Assembly (NCBI GenBank): GCA_910577325.1
Contig: CAJTMR010000007.1
Span: forward strand, 1-64,000
Direction: 5' to 3'
Length of the DNA stretch: 64,000 nucleotides
Source: an uncultured Parabacteroides sp.
Lineage (GTDB): Bacteria; Bacteroidota; Bacteroidia; Bacteroidales; Tannerellaceae
Part shown: positions 56,283 to 64,000 of the stretch, in pieces
How positions within the stretch are numbered: the stretch's first letter is position 1
Layout: every line of letters begins with the position of its first letter
Notes under the pieces: model-generated
The model's input: the letters and a program-made list of their open reading frames with translations, nothing else
The model's database searches: none
What the model was told of the DNA's origin: nothing
Program-made: the position numbers and the translations under genes

Positions 56283-57172
56283 ATCGGGGAAATACCCATG
56301 TGCTTCTTAAAGAATTTCCCAAAAGTCGACTGGTCGGAAAAATGAAGTATATCCGCCACTTGCTGGACAGTCGCCTGCGGGGCTTTCAAAAGGATTTTAG
56401 CTTCGACGATCAGGGCGTCATCGATCCACTTATTAGCGGACTTACCTGTCAACTCCTTCAAGATCAACGACAGATATTGCGGCGTAATAAATAGTTTTTC
56501 TGCATAGAAAGTAACCACATGCTGCTCCTTGCAATGTTCAAACAACAATTGCAAAAACTGTTCGAACAGTTCTTCCTTACGAGAAAGAGTCGGCCGTACC
56601 AACCGGTCTTTCTTACTCAATAATATATTTGCCAACTCCAACAGAAACCCGATAAAGGCGTTTTGCACCAATTCTTTCTGATAAAAATGAGTACGTTCCC
56701 TCATCTTATCGCGTATGATCCGTATACAATCCGACAACTTTACCGCTTCTTCCGGTTCCAGTTCCGTACAAGGATTCTTGCGAACCTCCATATAATTCGC
56801 TATCGTCTGAGTCCGGTTACCACCACCAGGATTACAACCGTCCAGAAATTCCTTGGCCGCAATCAACAAGCAACCTTTAAAATCCTTGCTGATCTTGTCA
56901 AGCTGGAGCGCATGCGTAGGCATGATCGTTACAAAACTATTCGGCTTGACAGTGTAAGAGACATAATCCAAATGTATTTCAAGCGTTCCTTCAAAAGTCA
57001 GCACCATCAGAAGCGCATTCAAACGTATCGGAGCAAAACGCTCAGGCAAGTCGGCACTTCCGATATCCATACCCCCGTCCAGATCCGCAACCGAAAAAAT
57101 ATCCTGAAAACTATCACGAATAACAATACTCTCATTCAGCTCCGCCAATTCTATCAAAGGAAGTTTTTCCAT
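56264..57172 (-). CDS. AraC-family transcriptional regulator
   Basis: The 302-residue protein has an N-terminal cupin-like effector domain and a C-terminal pair of helix-turn-helix units (FYAEKLFITPQYLSLILKELTGKSANKWIDDALIVEAKILL, then VQQVADILHFSDQSTFGKFFKKHMGISPMEYRKS), which is the standard AraC DNA-binding region. ATG 57172 is chosen because a good promoter lies at 57201-57231; the longer frame from 57262 would start upstream of that promoter. It is divergent from the efflux operon and is its most likely local regulator. Confidence 0.9.
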   Translation of the reverse strand: MEKLPLIELAELNESIVIRDSFQDIFSVADLDGGMDIGSADLPERFAPIRLNALLMVLTFEGTLEIHLDYVSYTVKPNSFVTIMPTHALQLDKISKDFKGCLLIAAKEFLDGCNPGGGNRTQTIANYMEVRKNPCTELEPEEAVKLSDCIRIIRDKMRERTHFYQKELVQNAFIGFLLELANILLSKKDRLVRPTLSRKEELFEQFLQLLFEHCKEQHVVTFYAEKLFITPQYLSLILKELTGKSANKWIDDALIVEAKILLKAPQATVQQVADILHFSDQSTFGKFFKKHMGISPMEYRKS

Positions 57173-57200
57173 CTCTCTATATTTACTAATCGTGTATTTG

Positions 57201-57231
57201 CAAAGGTAAACATTTTTCCAAGAAACAGAAA
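57201..57231 (-). promoter_or_regulatory. Promoter of the AraC-type regulator
   Basis: On the minus strand TTTC (57228-57231) and TACCTTTG (57201-57208) are spaced by 19 bases. The predicted start near 57194 precedes ATG 57172. Confidence 0.6.
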
Positions 57232-57440
57232 CATGTTTCATTTTTTGCCAACGAATAATCATCTTTCATAAACAAAAAAACCTTTTTTATTTATTTTTGA
57301 CCAATTCAGTAGCAGTATAGACCTTTTATTTTTCTCAAATCAAACGGATCTTTACGCCATTTTAGGCCGTTATATATAAATATACGAAAAGCAAACGAAA
57401 TAGAACGATTTTCTTAAAAAATCAAATTTATTTATCTTAA

Positions 57441-58823
57441 ATGAGACAAATCTTAATTACTAAAAAGATGATGTGGGTAGTGATAACATTACTCCCTTTA
57501 CTGGCTTTCACCTCCGCCAAAGCTCAAGACACGCTCGTTCTCGATATCGGGAAAGCTCTTGAAATCGCGTTAAGCGAAAACCCCACTGTAAAAGTGGCCG
57601 ATAAAGAAATCCAAAAGAAAAAATATGCGCAGAAAGGTTCCTATGCCGCTTTATTCCCCCAAATCAGTTTTACAGCCGACTACAACCGGACCTTGAAAAA
57701 ACAGGTAATGTATATGGACGGTTTCGACATGGGAAGTACCGACATACCGGGCATGGAAGACATGCCGAATATGGATGAAGGAATCGAAGTAGGACGTGAC
57801 AATAACTGGAACCTCGGTTTCAACGCCTCGATGCCAATTGTCAATGCTGCTCTTTGGAAAAGCCTGAGTATCTCAGCTGTCGATGTGGAACTGGCTATCG
57901 AACAGGCACGTTCATCCAAAATTGCGATGGTCAATCAGGTAAAGAAAGGATATTACGGCGTGCTTCTTGCCAACGATTCATACCGCGTATTTAAGGAGAG
58001 CTATGACAACGCAATGGAAAACTACCAAGATATCAAGCGTAAATTCGAACAGGGAACCGTTGCCGAATATGACCTGATACGTGCCGATGTTACCGTAAAG
58101 AACAGCGAACCCAATATGTTGCAGGCCGAAAACGCGCTGGCCCTTGCCAAATGGCAATTGAAAGCCTTACTGGGCATGGATCTGGATCTAAATATCGAAT
58201 GTGAAGGACAATTGACCGATTTTGAAAAAGATTTGTTCGGTGATTTCCTTTCGACAGACACGACACTGGCTAATAATACAGATATGAAACAGATGAGTTT
58301 GCAGGCCAAGCAACTGGAAAAGACACTGACCATGCAAAAATTCGACTATTTGCCGACACTCTCGCTCACCGGCTTGTATCAGTGGACTGCCATGAATAAC
58401 GATTTCAAGTTCAAGGACTATATGTGGAACCCCTATTCCATGATCGGCGTCTCACTTTCCATTCCGATCTTCTCGGGCGGAAATAAGTTCTATAAGATAA
58501 AACAAACAAGAAATTCGATCGAGCAGTTGAACCTGCAAAAAGAGGATACACGACGAAAATTGCAACTGGCAATCAAGCAATATATAGATAATATGAATAC
58601 CTGTATCAAACGGTTCGACGCTTCACAGAAGGGAGTGGAACAAGCTGAACGGGGATACATGATCTCACAGAAGCGATATGACACAGGAGCCGGAACCCTG
58701 CTCGAAATGAACGATTCGGAATTAGCACTGACACAGTCCAAACTGAACTTCAACCAGGCTATTTACGATTATATGGTAGCAAAAGCCGACTTGGAAAAGA
58801 TAATAGGCCAGCAAGAGTTTTAA
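57441..58823 (+). CDS. TolC-family outer membrane efflux protein
   Basis: The 460-residue protein has a signal peptide ending near AKAQ (about residue 29) and the two alpha-helical OEP repeats of TolC. The first (LDIGKALEIALSENPTVKVADKEI) and second (LANNTDMKQMSLQAKQLEKTLTMQKFDYLPTLSLTGLYQW) halves mirror one another, with GVSLSIPIFSGG before the last helices. It forms the outer-membrane channel of the tripartite pump encoded by the next two genes. Confidence 0.92.
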   Translation: MRQILITKKMMWVVITLLPLLAFTSAKAQDTLVLDIGKALEIALSENPTVKVADKEIQKKKYAQKGSYAALFPQISFTADYNRTLKKQVMYMDGFDMGSTDIPGMEDMPNMDEGIEVGRDNNWNLGFNASMPIVNAALWKSLSISAVDVELAIEQARSSKIAMVNQVKKGYYGVLLANDSYRVFKESYDNAMENYQDIKRKFEQGTVAEYDLIRADVTVKNSEPNMLQAENALALAKWQLKALLGMDLDLNIECEGQLTDFEKDLFGDFLSTDTTLANNTDMKQMSLQAKQLEKTLTMQKFDYLPTLSLTGLYQWTAMNNDFKFKDYMWNPYSMIGVSLSIPIFSGGNKFYKIKQTRNSIEQLNLQKEDTRRKLQLAIKQYIDNMNTCIKRFDASQKGVEQAERGYMISQKRYDTGAGTLLEMNDSELALTQSKLNFNQAIYDYMVAKADLEKIIGQQEF

Positions 58824-58854
58824 AAAACAGACATAGAATAAAAATATCACAAGT

Positions 58855-59880
58855 ATGGAAACAAATAAAAGACAACACTTCATATCACTCTTCTTTTTAC
58901 CTTTACTTTTCTCCTGTTCAGGAGAAAAGAAAGCTCCTGAACAAACGGAAACCGTCAGCAATAAAGCCATTGTAAGAGTAGAAACTGTTTCTGCACAAGA
59001 CGTAGAACAGGTCAATGAATTTACAGCGACTGTCGAAGCCAACATTTCGAACAACATCGCCCCGCAAACCCCGGTGCGCATAGAAAAGTTGTTTGCGGAA
59101 GTAGGCGATCATGTAAAAGCCGGTCAACTCCTGGTCAAGATGGATGAGACAAACCTCAAACAGGCCCAAATACAATTGGACAACCAGGAACTGGAATTCA
59201 AACGTATCGACGAACTATACAAAGTAGGCGGTGCTTCCAAATCAGCCTGGGATGCGCAAAAAACACAGTTGGACATAAACCGTGCGGCCTACAAGAATTT
59301 GCAGGAAAACACACAGTTGCCAAGTCCGATCACCGGTATCGTCACCGCCCGCAACTATGATAGCGGCGATATGTATAGCGGAGGTTCACCGATCTTCACC
59401 GTAGAACAGATCCGTCCGGTCAAACTGCTGATCAACGTATCCGAAAGCCTCTTCACAAAAGTAAAAAAAGGAAAAGATGTCGATATCCGGCTGGATGTAT
59501 ACGGAGACGAAGTATTCAAAGGAAAAGTCAGCCTGGTTTACCCGACTATCGACCCGACTACACGCACATTCCCCGTTGAGATCAAAATCGACAATAGCGA
59601 CGAGCGTGTCCGCCCGGGGATGTTTGCCCGCGTGACGATCGGTTTCGGGACACAAAACCATGTGGTTGCTCCGGATCTCGCCATCGTAAAACAGTCCGGT
59701 GCAGGAGATCGCTATATATATGTATACAAAGACGGTAAAGTCTTCTACGAAAAAGTGGAGCTGGGACGTCGTATGGGAAACAAATATGAAGTCATTTCGG
59801 GTGTAAACAGTGGCGACCAGGTAGTAGTTTCCGGTCAAAGCCGCCTGAACAACGGAATGGAAGTAGAAATCGAAAAGTAA
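58855..59880 (+). CDS. RND efflux periplasmic adaptor lipoprotein
   Basis: The 341-residue membrane-fusion protein has a lipobox LLFSC with the lipidated Cys near residue 21, the lipoyl-like halves (RIEKLFAEVGDHVKAGQLLVKMDE and LPSPITGIVTARNYDSGDMYSGGSPIFTVEQI) around an alpha-helical hairpin, then beta-barrel and membrane-proximal domains (FPVEIKIDNSDERVRPGMFARVTIGF). It links the RND pump to the TolC channel. Confidence 0.93.
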   Translation: METNKRQHFISLFFLPLLFSCSGEKKAPEQTETVSNKAIVRVETVSAQDVEQVNEFTATVEANISNNIAPQTPVRIEKLFAEVGDHVKAGQLLVKMDETNLKQAQIQLDNQELEFKRIDELYKVGGASKSAWDAQKTQLDINRAAYKNLQENTQLPSPITGIVTARNYDSGDMYSGGSPIFTVEQIRPVKLLINVSESLFTKVKKGKDVDIRLDVYGDEVFKGKVSLVYPTIDPTTRTFPVEIKIDNSDERVRPGMFARVTIGFGTQNHVVAPDLAIVKQSGAGDRYIYVYKDGKVFYEKVELGRRMGNKYEVISGVNSGDQVVVSGQSRLNNGMEVEIEK

Positions 59881-59893
59881 GAGATATACAACT

Positions 59894-62800
59894 ATGAGCT
59901 TATATGCAACAGCGGTAAAAAAACCGGTTACGACCGCCCTCGTTTTCGTGGCGATCGTGATCTTCGGTCTTTTTTCTTTAACCAGATTATCTGTGGACTT
60001 GCTGCCGGAGATCGAGACAAACACAATCATGGTCATGACCTCCTATGCCGGCGCCAGTGCTGCGGATATCGAAATGAACGTATCCAAACCGTTGGAGAAC
60101 GTGCTGAACAGCGTCAGCGACCTGAAACACATCACATCGCAGTCGCGTGAAAACATCTCGATCATCACACTCGAATTCGACTATGGTACGGATATCGACG
60201 TGGCGACAAATGACGTACGCGACAAGCTGGACGTTGCCGAACCGATGCTGCCGGATGATGTGGACAATCCCATTATCTTCAAATTCGGAACAAACGATAT
60301 TCCGATTATCATCCTGTCGGTCACAGCAGACGAAAGCACGAACGCCCTGTACAAGATTCTGGACAATAAGGTCTCAAACCCGTTGGCACGTATCAGCGGC
60401 GTAGGGGCAGTTTCCATTTCCGGCACGCCGACACGTGAAATACAGGTCTATTGCGATCCATACAAATTGGAAGCATACGGGGTTTCGATCGAAGGGATAT
60501 CTGCTATCATCGCACAGGAAAACCGGAACACTCCGGGCGGCAGTGTGGATATCGGTTCCAATGCTTATGCGCTCCGCGTACAAGGCGAATTTACGGATGC
60601 GCATCAGATGGACAACCTCGTGATCGGTCATAAAGATAATAAGACGATCTACCTACGTGATGTCGCCCGCATTGAAGACAGCATTGAAGAGCGTGCCCAA
60701 GAGACTTACAATAACGGCAAGAAAGGCGGTATGATCGTTATCCAAAAGCAATCGGGAGCCAACTCGGTGAATATAGCCAAGAAAGTGCACCAGAAACTGC
60801 CGGAAATCCAGGAAAGCCTTCCTTCGGATGTCAAGTTAGGCGTAATCCTGGATACCTCCACCAACATTTTGAATACGATCGACAGCCTGAAAGAGACCAT
60901 TTTCATCACCTTTGTCATCGTTATGCTGGTGGTATTCGTGTTCCTCGGACGATGGAGAGCGACGTTTATCATCATCCTTACCATTCCGATCTCGTTGATA
61001 GCTTCGTTCGCTTACTTGCTGGCTTCGGGCAATACACTGAATATTATCTCGCTGAGTTCACTCTCTATTGCTATCGGCATGGTTGTGGATGACGCAATCG
61101 TGGTACTGGAAAACATTACGACCCACATCGAAAGAGGTAGTGCGCCGAAACAGGCGGCCGTGCACGCGACGAATGAGGTGGCTATCTCCGTAATCGCTTC
61201 GACCCTGACCATGTTGGCAGTGTTCTTGCCTCTGACAATGGTAACGGGCATGGCCGGTATTCTGTTCAAACAGTTAGGTTGGATCGTCAGCATCATCATG
61301 ATTGTCTCGACGGTCGGAGCTTTGACTCTGACTCCGATGTTAAGTTCGCAACTGCTCAGGCTGAACCCACAAAAAGGCCGCTTGTACACCTTGTTCTTCA
61401 CACCTATTGAAAAGGCATTGGATGCTTTGGATCGTAGCTATTCCCGTTTCCTTTACTGGGCGGTACGTCACCGGAAAACGGTCATATCCGGTGCAACCTT
61501 GATCTTCATAGGTAGCATATTGTTGGTTCCGACCATAAAGACGGAGTTCTTCCCGACTCAGGATAATGCGCAGATCAGTGTTCACATCGAGTTGCCGGTC
61601 GGAACCCGCCAAAATATTACCCGTAAACTGGCACTGGAAATCGACGAACTGTTCCGACAAAAATATCCGGAAATAAAGACCTGCAACTTCACCGAAGGGC
61701 AGGCCGACTCCGATAATACCTGGGCTCAAATGAGCAACAACGGGACACATATTATCGACTACTACATCAATATGCTGAGCGTCGGCGACCGTGAACGCGG
61801 CATGGTGGAAATATGTGAAGAGATGCGTAAAGATCTGGCCAAATATCCGGAGATCAAAACTTTCAAAGTCATCGAAGGCGGACAGGAAGAAGGCATGGGC
61901 GGACAGAACGCTGTCGACATCGAGATCTACGGCTTCGACTTCGGCCGGACCGATGCCGTAGCTGCCGAACTGACCGAAAGGATGCGTAAGGTAAAAGGTT
62001 GTTCACAGGTCAACATCAGTCGTGAGGACTACATTCCCGAATATCAAGTCGATTTCGACCGGGAAAAACTGGCGATCAACGGATTGAATATCACAACGGC
62101 TGCAATGGCCCTGCGCAACCGCATCAACGGTTCTACCGCTTCCAAATATCGTGAAGATGGTGACGAGTATGATATAAAAGTGCGCTACGCCCCTGAATTC
62201 CGCCAGTCGGTTGAAGATATCGAAAATATCCTGGTCTATAACAGCACCGGGCAAGGAATCCGTATCCGCGACCTGGGCAAAGTAGTAGAACGCATGACGC
62301 CTCCGACAATCGAGCGCAAAGACCGCGAACGTGTTATTACCGTATCGGCGGTAGTCGGAAAAGGCGCAGCCATGAGCGATATCGTAACAGCCGCCCGTAA
62401 TCAATTGAAAGAAATGGATATACCTTCGGATGTCAGTTGGCAGTTAGGAGGAACATACGAAGACCAGATGGACACTTTCTTCGACCTGACAATCCTGATG
62501 GTCCTGATCATCATTTTGGTATTTATCGTAATGGCCGCCCAGTTCGAATCGCTGACAGACCCGTTCGTAATCATGTTCTCCATCCCCTTCGCCTTCACCG
62601 GCATTATCTTGGGGCTGGCAGTCACGCAGACTCCATTGGGCGTTATGGCGCTGATCGGGCTGATCATGTTGATGGGGATCGTTGTCAAGAACGGTATCGT
62701 ACTGATCGACTACACGATTCTCTGCCGAGAAAGAGGGATGGGAATCCTAACCGCCGTAGTAACTGCCGGAAAATCCCGTCTCCGCCCGGTATTGATGACC

Positions 62801-63028
62801 ACCTTGACTACCGTATTAGGTATGATTCCGATGGCTATCGGAACTGGCGAAGGTTCGGAAATGTGGCGGTCGATGGGTATGACAGTCGCATGGGGACTTT
62901 CGGTATCTACATTGATCACCCTGGTCATCGTGCCGGTCGTATACAGTGTGTTTGCCGGAAACGGAGTACGACGCAAACGTCATAAGATGGCAAGAAATGG
63001 TACATCGTCTAAAAAGAATAAACAATAA
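59894..63028 (+). CDS. RND efflux pump inner-membrane permease (AcrB/MdtB-like)
   Basis: The 1044-residue permease has the HAE-type RND layout: the first helix near residue 13-30, the large first periplasmic loop, a helix bundle at 335-540, the second loop and a final helix bundle from about 860. The proton-relay Asp-Asp pair is in SIAIGMVVDDAIVVLENI near residue 402. The C-terminal KNGIVLIDYTILCRERG and GEGSEMWRSMGMTVAWGL blocks are also typical. It exports drugs, detergents or bile acids using proton flow; specificity is unknown. Confidence 0.95.
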   Translation: MSLYATAVKKPVTTALVFVAIVIFGLFSLTRLSVDLLPEIETNTIMVMTSYAGASAADIEMNVSKPLENVLNSVSDLKHITSQSRENISIITLEFDYGTDIDVATNDVRDKLDVAEPMLPDDVDNPIIFKFGTNDIPIIILSVTADESTNALYKILDNKVSNPLARISGVGAVSISGTPTREIQVYCDPYKLEAYGVSIEGISAIIAQENRNTPGGSVDIGSNAYALRVQGEFTDAHQMDNLVIGHKDNKTIYLRDVARIEDSIEERAQETYNNGKKGGMIVIQKQSGANSVNIAKKVHQKLPEIQESLPSDVKLGVILDTSTNILNTIDSLKETIFITFVIVMLVVFVFLGRWRATFIIILTIPISLIASFAYLLASGNTLNIISLSSLSIAIGMVVDDAIVVLENITTHIERGSAPKQAAVHATNEVAISVIASTLTMLAVFLPLTMVTGMAGILFKQLGWIVSIIMIVSTVGALTLTPMLSSQLLRLNPQKGRLYTLFFTPIEKALDALDRSYSRFLYWAVRHRKTVISGATLIFIGSILLVPTIKTEFFPTQDNAQISVHIELPVGTRQNITRKLALEIDELFRQKYPEIKTCNFTEGQADSDNTWAQMSNNGTHIIDYYINMLSVGDRERGMVEICEEMRKDLAKYPEIKTFKVIEGGQEEGMGGQNAVDIEIYGFDFGRTDAVAAELTERMRKVKGCSQVNISREDYIPEYQVDFDREKLAINGLNITTAAMALRNRINGSTASKYREDGDEYDIKVRYAPEFRQSVEDIENILVYNSTGQGIRIRDLGKVVERMTPPTIERKDRERVITVSAVVGKGAAMSDIVTAARNQLKEMDIPSDVSWQLGGTYEDQMDTFFDLTILMVLIIILVFIVMAAQFESLTDPFVIMFSIPFAFTGIILGLAVTQTPLGVMALIGLIMLMGIVVKNGIVLIDYTILCRERGMGILTAVVTAGKSRLRPVLMTTLTTVLGMIPMAIGTGEGSEMWRSMGMTVAWGLSVSTLITLVIVPVVYSVFAGNGVRRKRHKMARNGTSSKKNKQ

Positions 63029-63044
63029 TTAGGAACAAGTTAAT

Positions 63045-63338
63045 ATGAAAGCTATATTTGTATCATTTAATCAAGCATATTACGAAATGATCCTGAATGT
63101 GATGGACCGGAATAACATCCGGGGCTTCACATACTGGGATGAAGTACAGGGACGTGGAAGCAAGACCGGCGAACCTCATTACGGGAGCCATGCCTGGCCG
63201 ACGCTCAACTCGGCAATTCTGGCGATGGTCGATGACGAAAAAGTCGACCGTTTCCTTGAGATACTTCACCAGATGGATCAGAAGACGGAAGCTCAAGGAT
63301 TACGCGCTTTTGTCTGGAACATCGAAAAAACAATTTAA
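63045..63338 (+). CDS. Small PII-like protein
   Basis: The 97-residue protein resembles trimeric PII-like proteins: strand KAIFVSFNQAYYEMILNVMDRNNIRGFTYWDEVQGRGSKTGEPHYGSHAWPTLNSAILAMVDDEKVDRFLEIL has the ferredoxin-like order, with a flexible T-loop-like stretch at about 35-50. It begins 16 bases after the RND gene and ends seven bases before the regulator gene, so it belongs to the pump operon. PII-like proteins often bind nucleotides and regulate transporters; the ligand here is unknown. Confidence 0.75.
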   Translation: MKAIFVSFNQAYYEMILNVMDRNNIRGFTYWDEVQGRGSKTGEPHYGSHAWPTLNSAILAMVDDEKVDRFLEILHQMDQKTEAQGLRAFVWNIEKTI

Positions 63339-63345
63339 GAACATA

Positions 63346-64000
63346 ATGAACGATCTTTTTAACATTCTCATTTTTAGCAAAGACTATAATCAAGGAGCTA
63401 TCATCCAAGACTATATAAAAGCTATCGGATACAATTCACAAGTATTCGACCAGGAAGAGGCGGCGTTTGAGGGGTTCCTTTCCAAAAATTTCACATTCTG
63501 TATCATCGACCACGATATGAACAAGAAAGAAACAGAGGCATTGTCAGCCATGATAAAAAATTCGGAAAACCTCATCCCTGTCATTTTCCTGTGTGAACGT
63601 CCGACGAAAGAAGAAATCGCCTTGCTGTTTTCACTCCATGCGGACGATGTGATACGCAAACCCTTTGACATTGATATCCTGCAAGCCCGAATCAAGGCGA
63701 TACAAAACCGTTATCGGCCTCTATACAAGAAAGAAGTCAATACCTATCTCTTCGGAAAATTCAAGTTCGACTTACAAAAACAACTCTTGTCCGTAGAAGA
63801 TAAAACGACTAAACTGACGACCAAAGAAGTCGATTTGCTTACGCTGTTATGTCAACACGCAAACAAGATGGTAGACAGGATGCATGCCTTACAAGTCATC
63901 TGGAAAAGCAATAACTATTTCAGTGCCAGAAGTATGGATGTATATATCACCAAATTACGAAAATTATTGCAAGATGATCCGACCATCAAAATTGTAAACA
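63346..64000 (+). CDS. OmpR/RprY-like response regulator with atypical receiver, partial
   Basis: The gene runs off the right edge after 218 codons. The C-terminal half is a winged helix (KLTTKEVDLLTLLCQHANKMV and SARSMDVYITKLRKLL), very like RprY of Bacteroides. The N-terminal receiver keeps an Asp (CIIDHDM) and the Lys of RKPF. The usual acidic pair after strand one is replaced by Ser-Lys (ILIFSKDYN), and the conserved Thr is Cys (IFLCER). It may therefore work without normal phosphorylation. It lies seven bases after the PII-like gene. Confidence 0.85.
   Translation, partial: MNDLFNILIFSKDYNQGAIIQDYIKAIGYNSQVFDQEEAAFEGFLSKNFTFCIIDHDMNKKETEALSAMIKNSENLIPVIFLCERPTKEEIALLFSLHADDVIRKPFDIDILQARIKAIQNRYRPLYKKEVNTYLFGKFKFDLQKQLLSVEDKTTKLTTKEVDLLTLLCQHANKMVDRMHALQVIWKSNNYFSARSMDVYITKLRKLLQDDPTIKIVN

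Overview
The window looks like a chromosomal segment of a gut Bacteroidales bacterium, most likely Parabacteroides or a close relative (inference; no 16S gene is present). The reasons are the TAnnTTTG -7 promoter motif in front of many genes, lipoproteins, RND/TolC efflux, single-chain glycine dehydrogenase, an RprY-like regulator and a secreted choloylglycine-hydrolase-family enzyme. Most of the window is ordinary chromosome. The accessory parts are a CRISPR-Cas locus and a surface-polymer cluster.

Layout. 149-5180: lipoprotein, rsmG, metallo-beta-lactamase-fold hydrolase and gcvP, co-directional. 5438-9234: promoter, etfB, etfA, acyl-CoA dehydrogenase, terminator. 9299-11574: leftward acyltransferase and MATE transporter, separated by a hairpin-rich gap. 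11844-14185: type I-C CRISPR array of 36 repeats and 35 spacers, with a flipped 37th half-repeat at 14222. 14569-19877: cas5c-cas8c-cas7c-cas4-cas1-cas2. 20050-20209: a second, tiny, diverged array. 22501-20282: cas3 on the opposite strand. 23978-22624: a two-component system reading toward cas3. 24155-27230: divergent FtsX/LolD-type ABC transporter. Two tandem palindromes lie between the two-component system and the transporter. 27607-33417: surface-polymer genes (flippase, IspD/TarI-like cytidylyltransferase with a G9 tract, epimerase, CDP-glycerol glycerophosphotransferase-like enzyme, and a convergent GT4 glycosyltransferase). 33571-40064: tpx, rmuC, YfcC-type transporter, dinB, speA. 40281-42227: a choloylglycine-hydrolase-family enzyme divergent from a short-chain dehydrogenase. 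42294-48683: a two-phosphoesterase fusion protein, an inverted-repeat patch, threonine aldolase, ECF sigma factor, NfeD and an AlbA_2 protein. 48754-55440: cation/proton antiporter, kdsB, yidC, pyrG. 55722-64000: HdeD-like protein, AraC regulator, divergent TolC-adaptor-RND pump, PII-like protein, and an OmpR-type regulator with an unusual receiver that runs off the window.

How parts may work together. The CRISPR-Cas genes form a complete type I-C set: adaptation (Cas1, Cas2, Cas4), Cascade (Cas5c, Cas8c, Cas7c) and Cas3. The arrangement is not the textbook one: the large array sits upstream of cas5c, and cas3 is detached and inverted behind the two-component genes. The most informative details are two compensated stem changes between the two repeat families, a near-identical adjacent spacer pair differing by one base in length, apparent small inversions at the distal ends of both arrays, and tandem GTATGA-N3-TCATAC palindromes between the two-component system and the ABC transporter. 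I did not find a clearly new defence system. All family assignments come from reading motifs; no database search was run.
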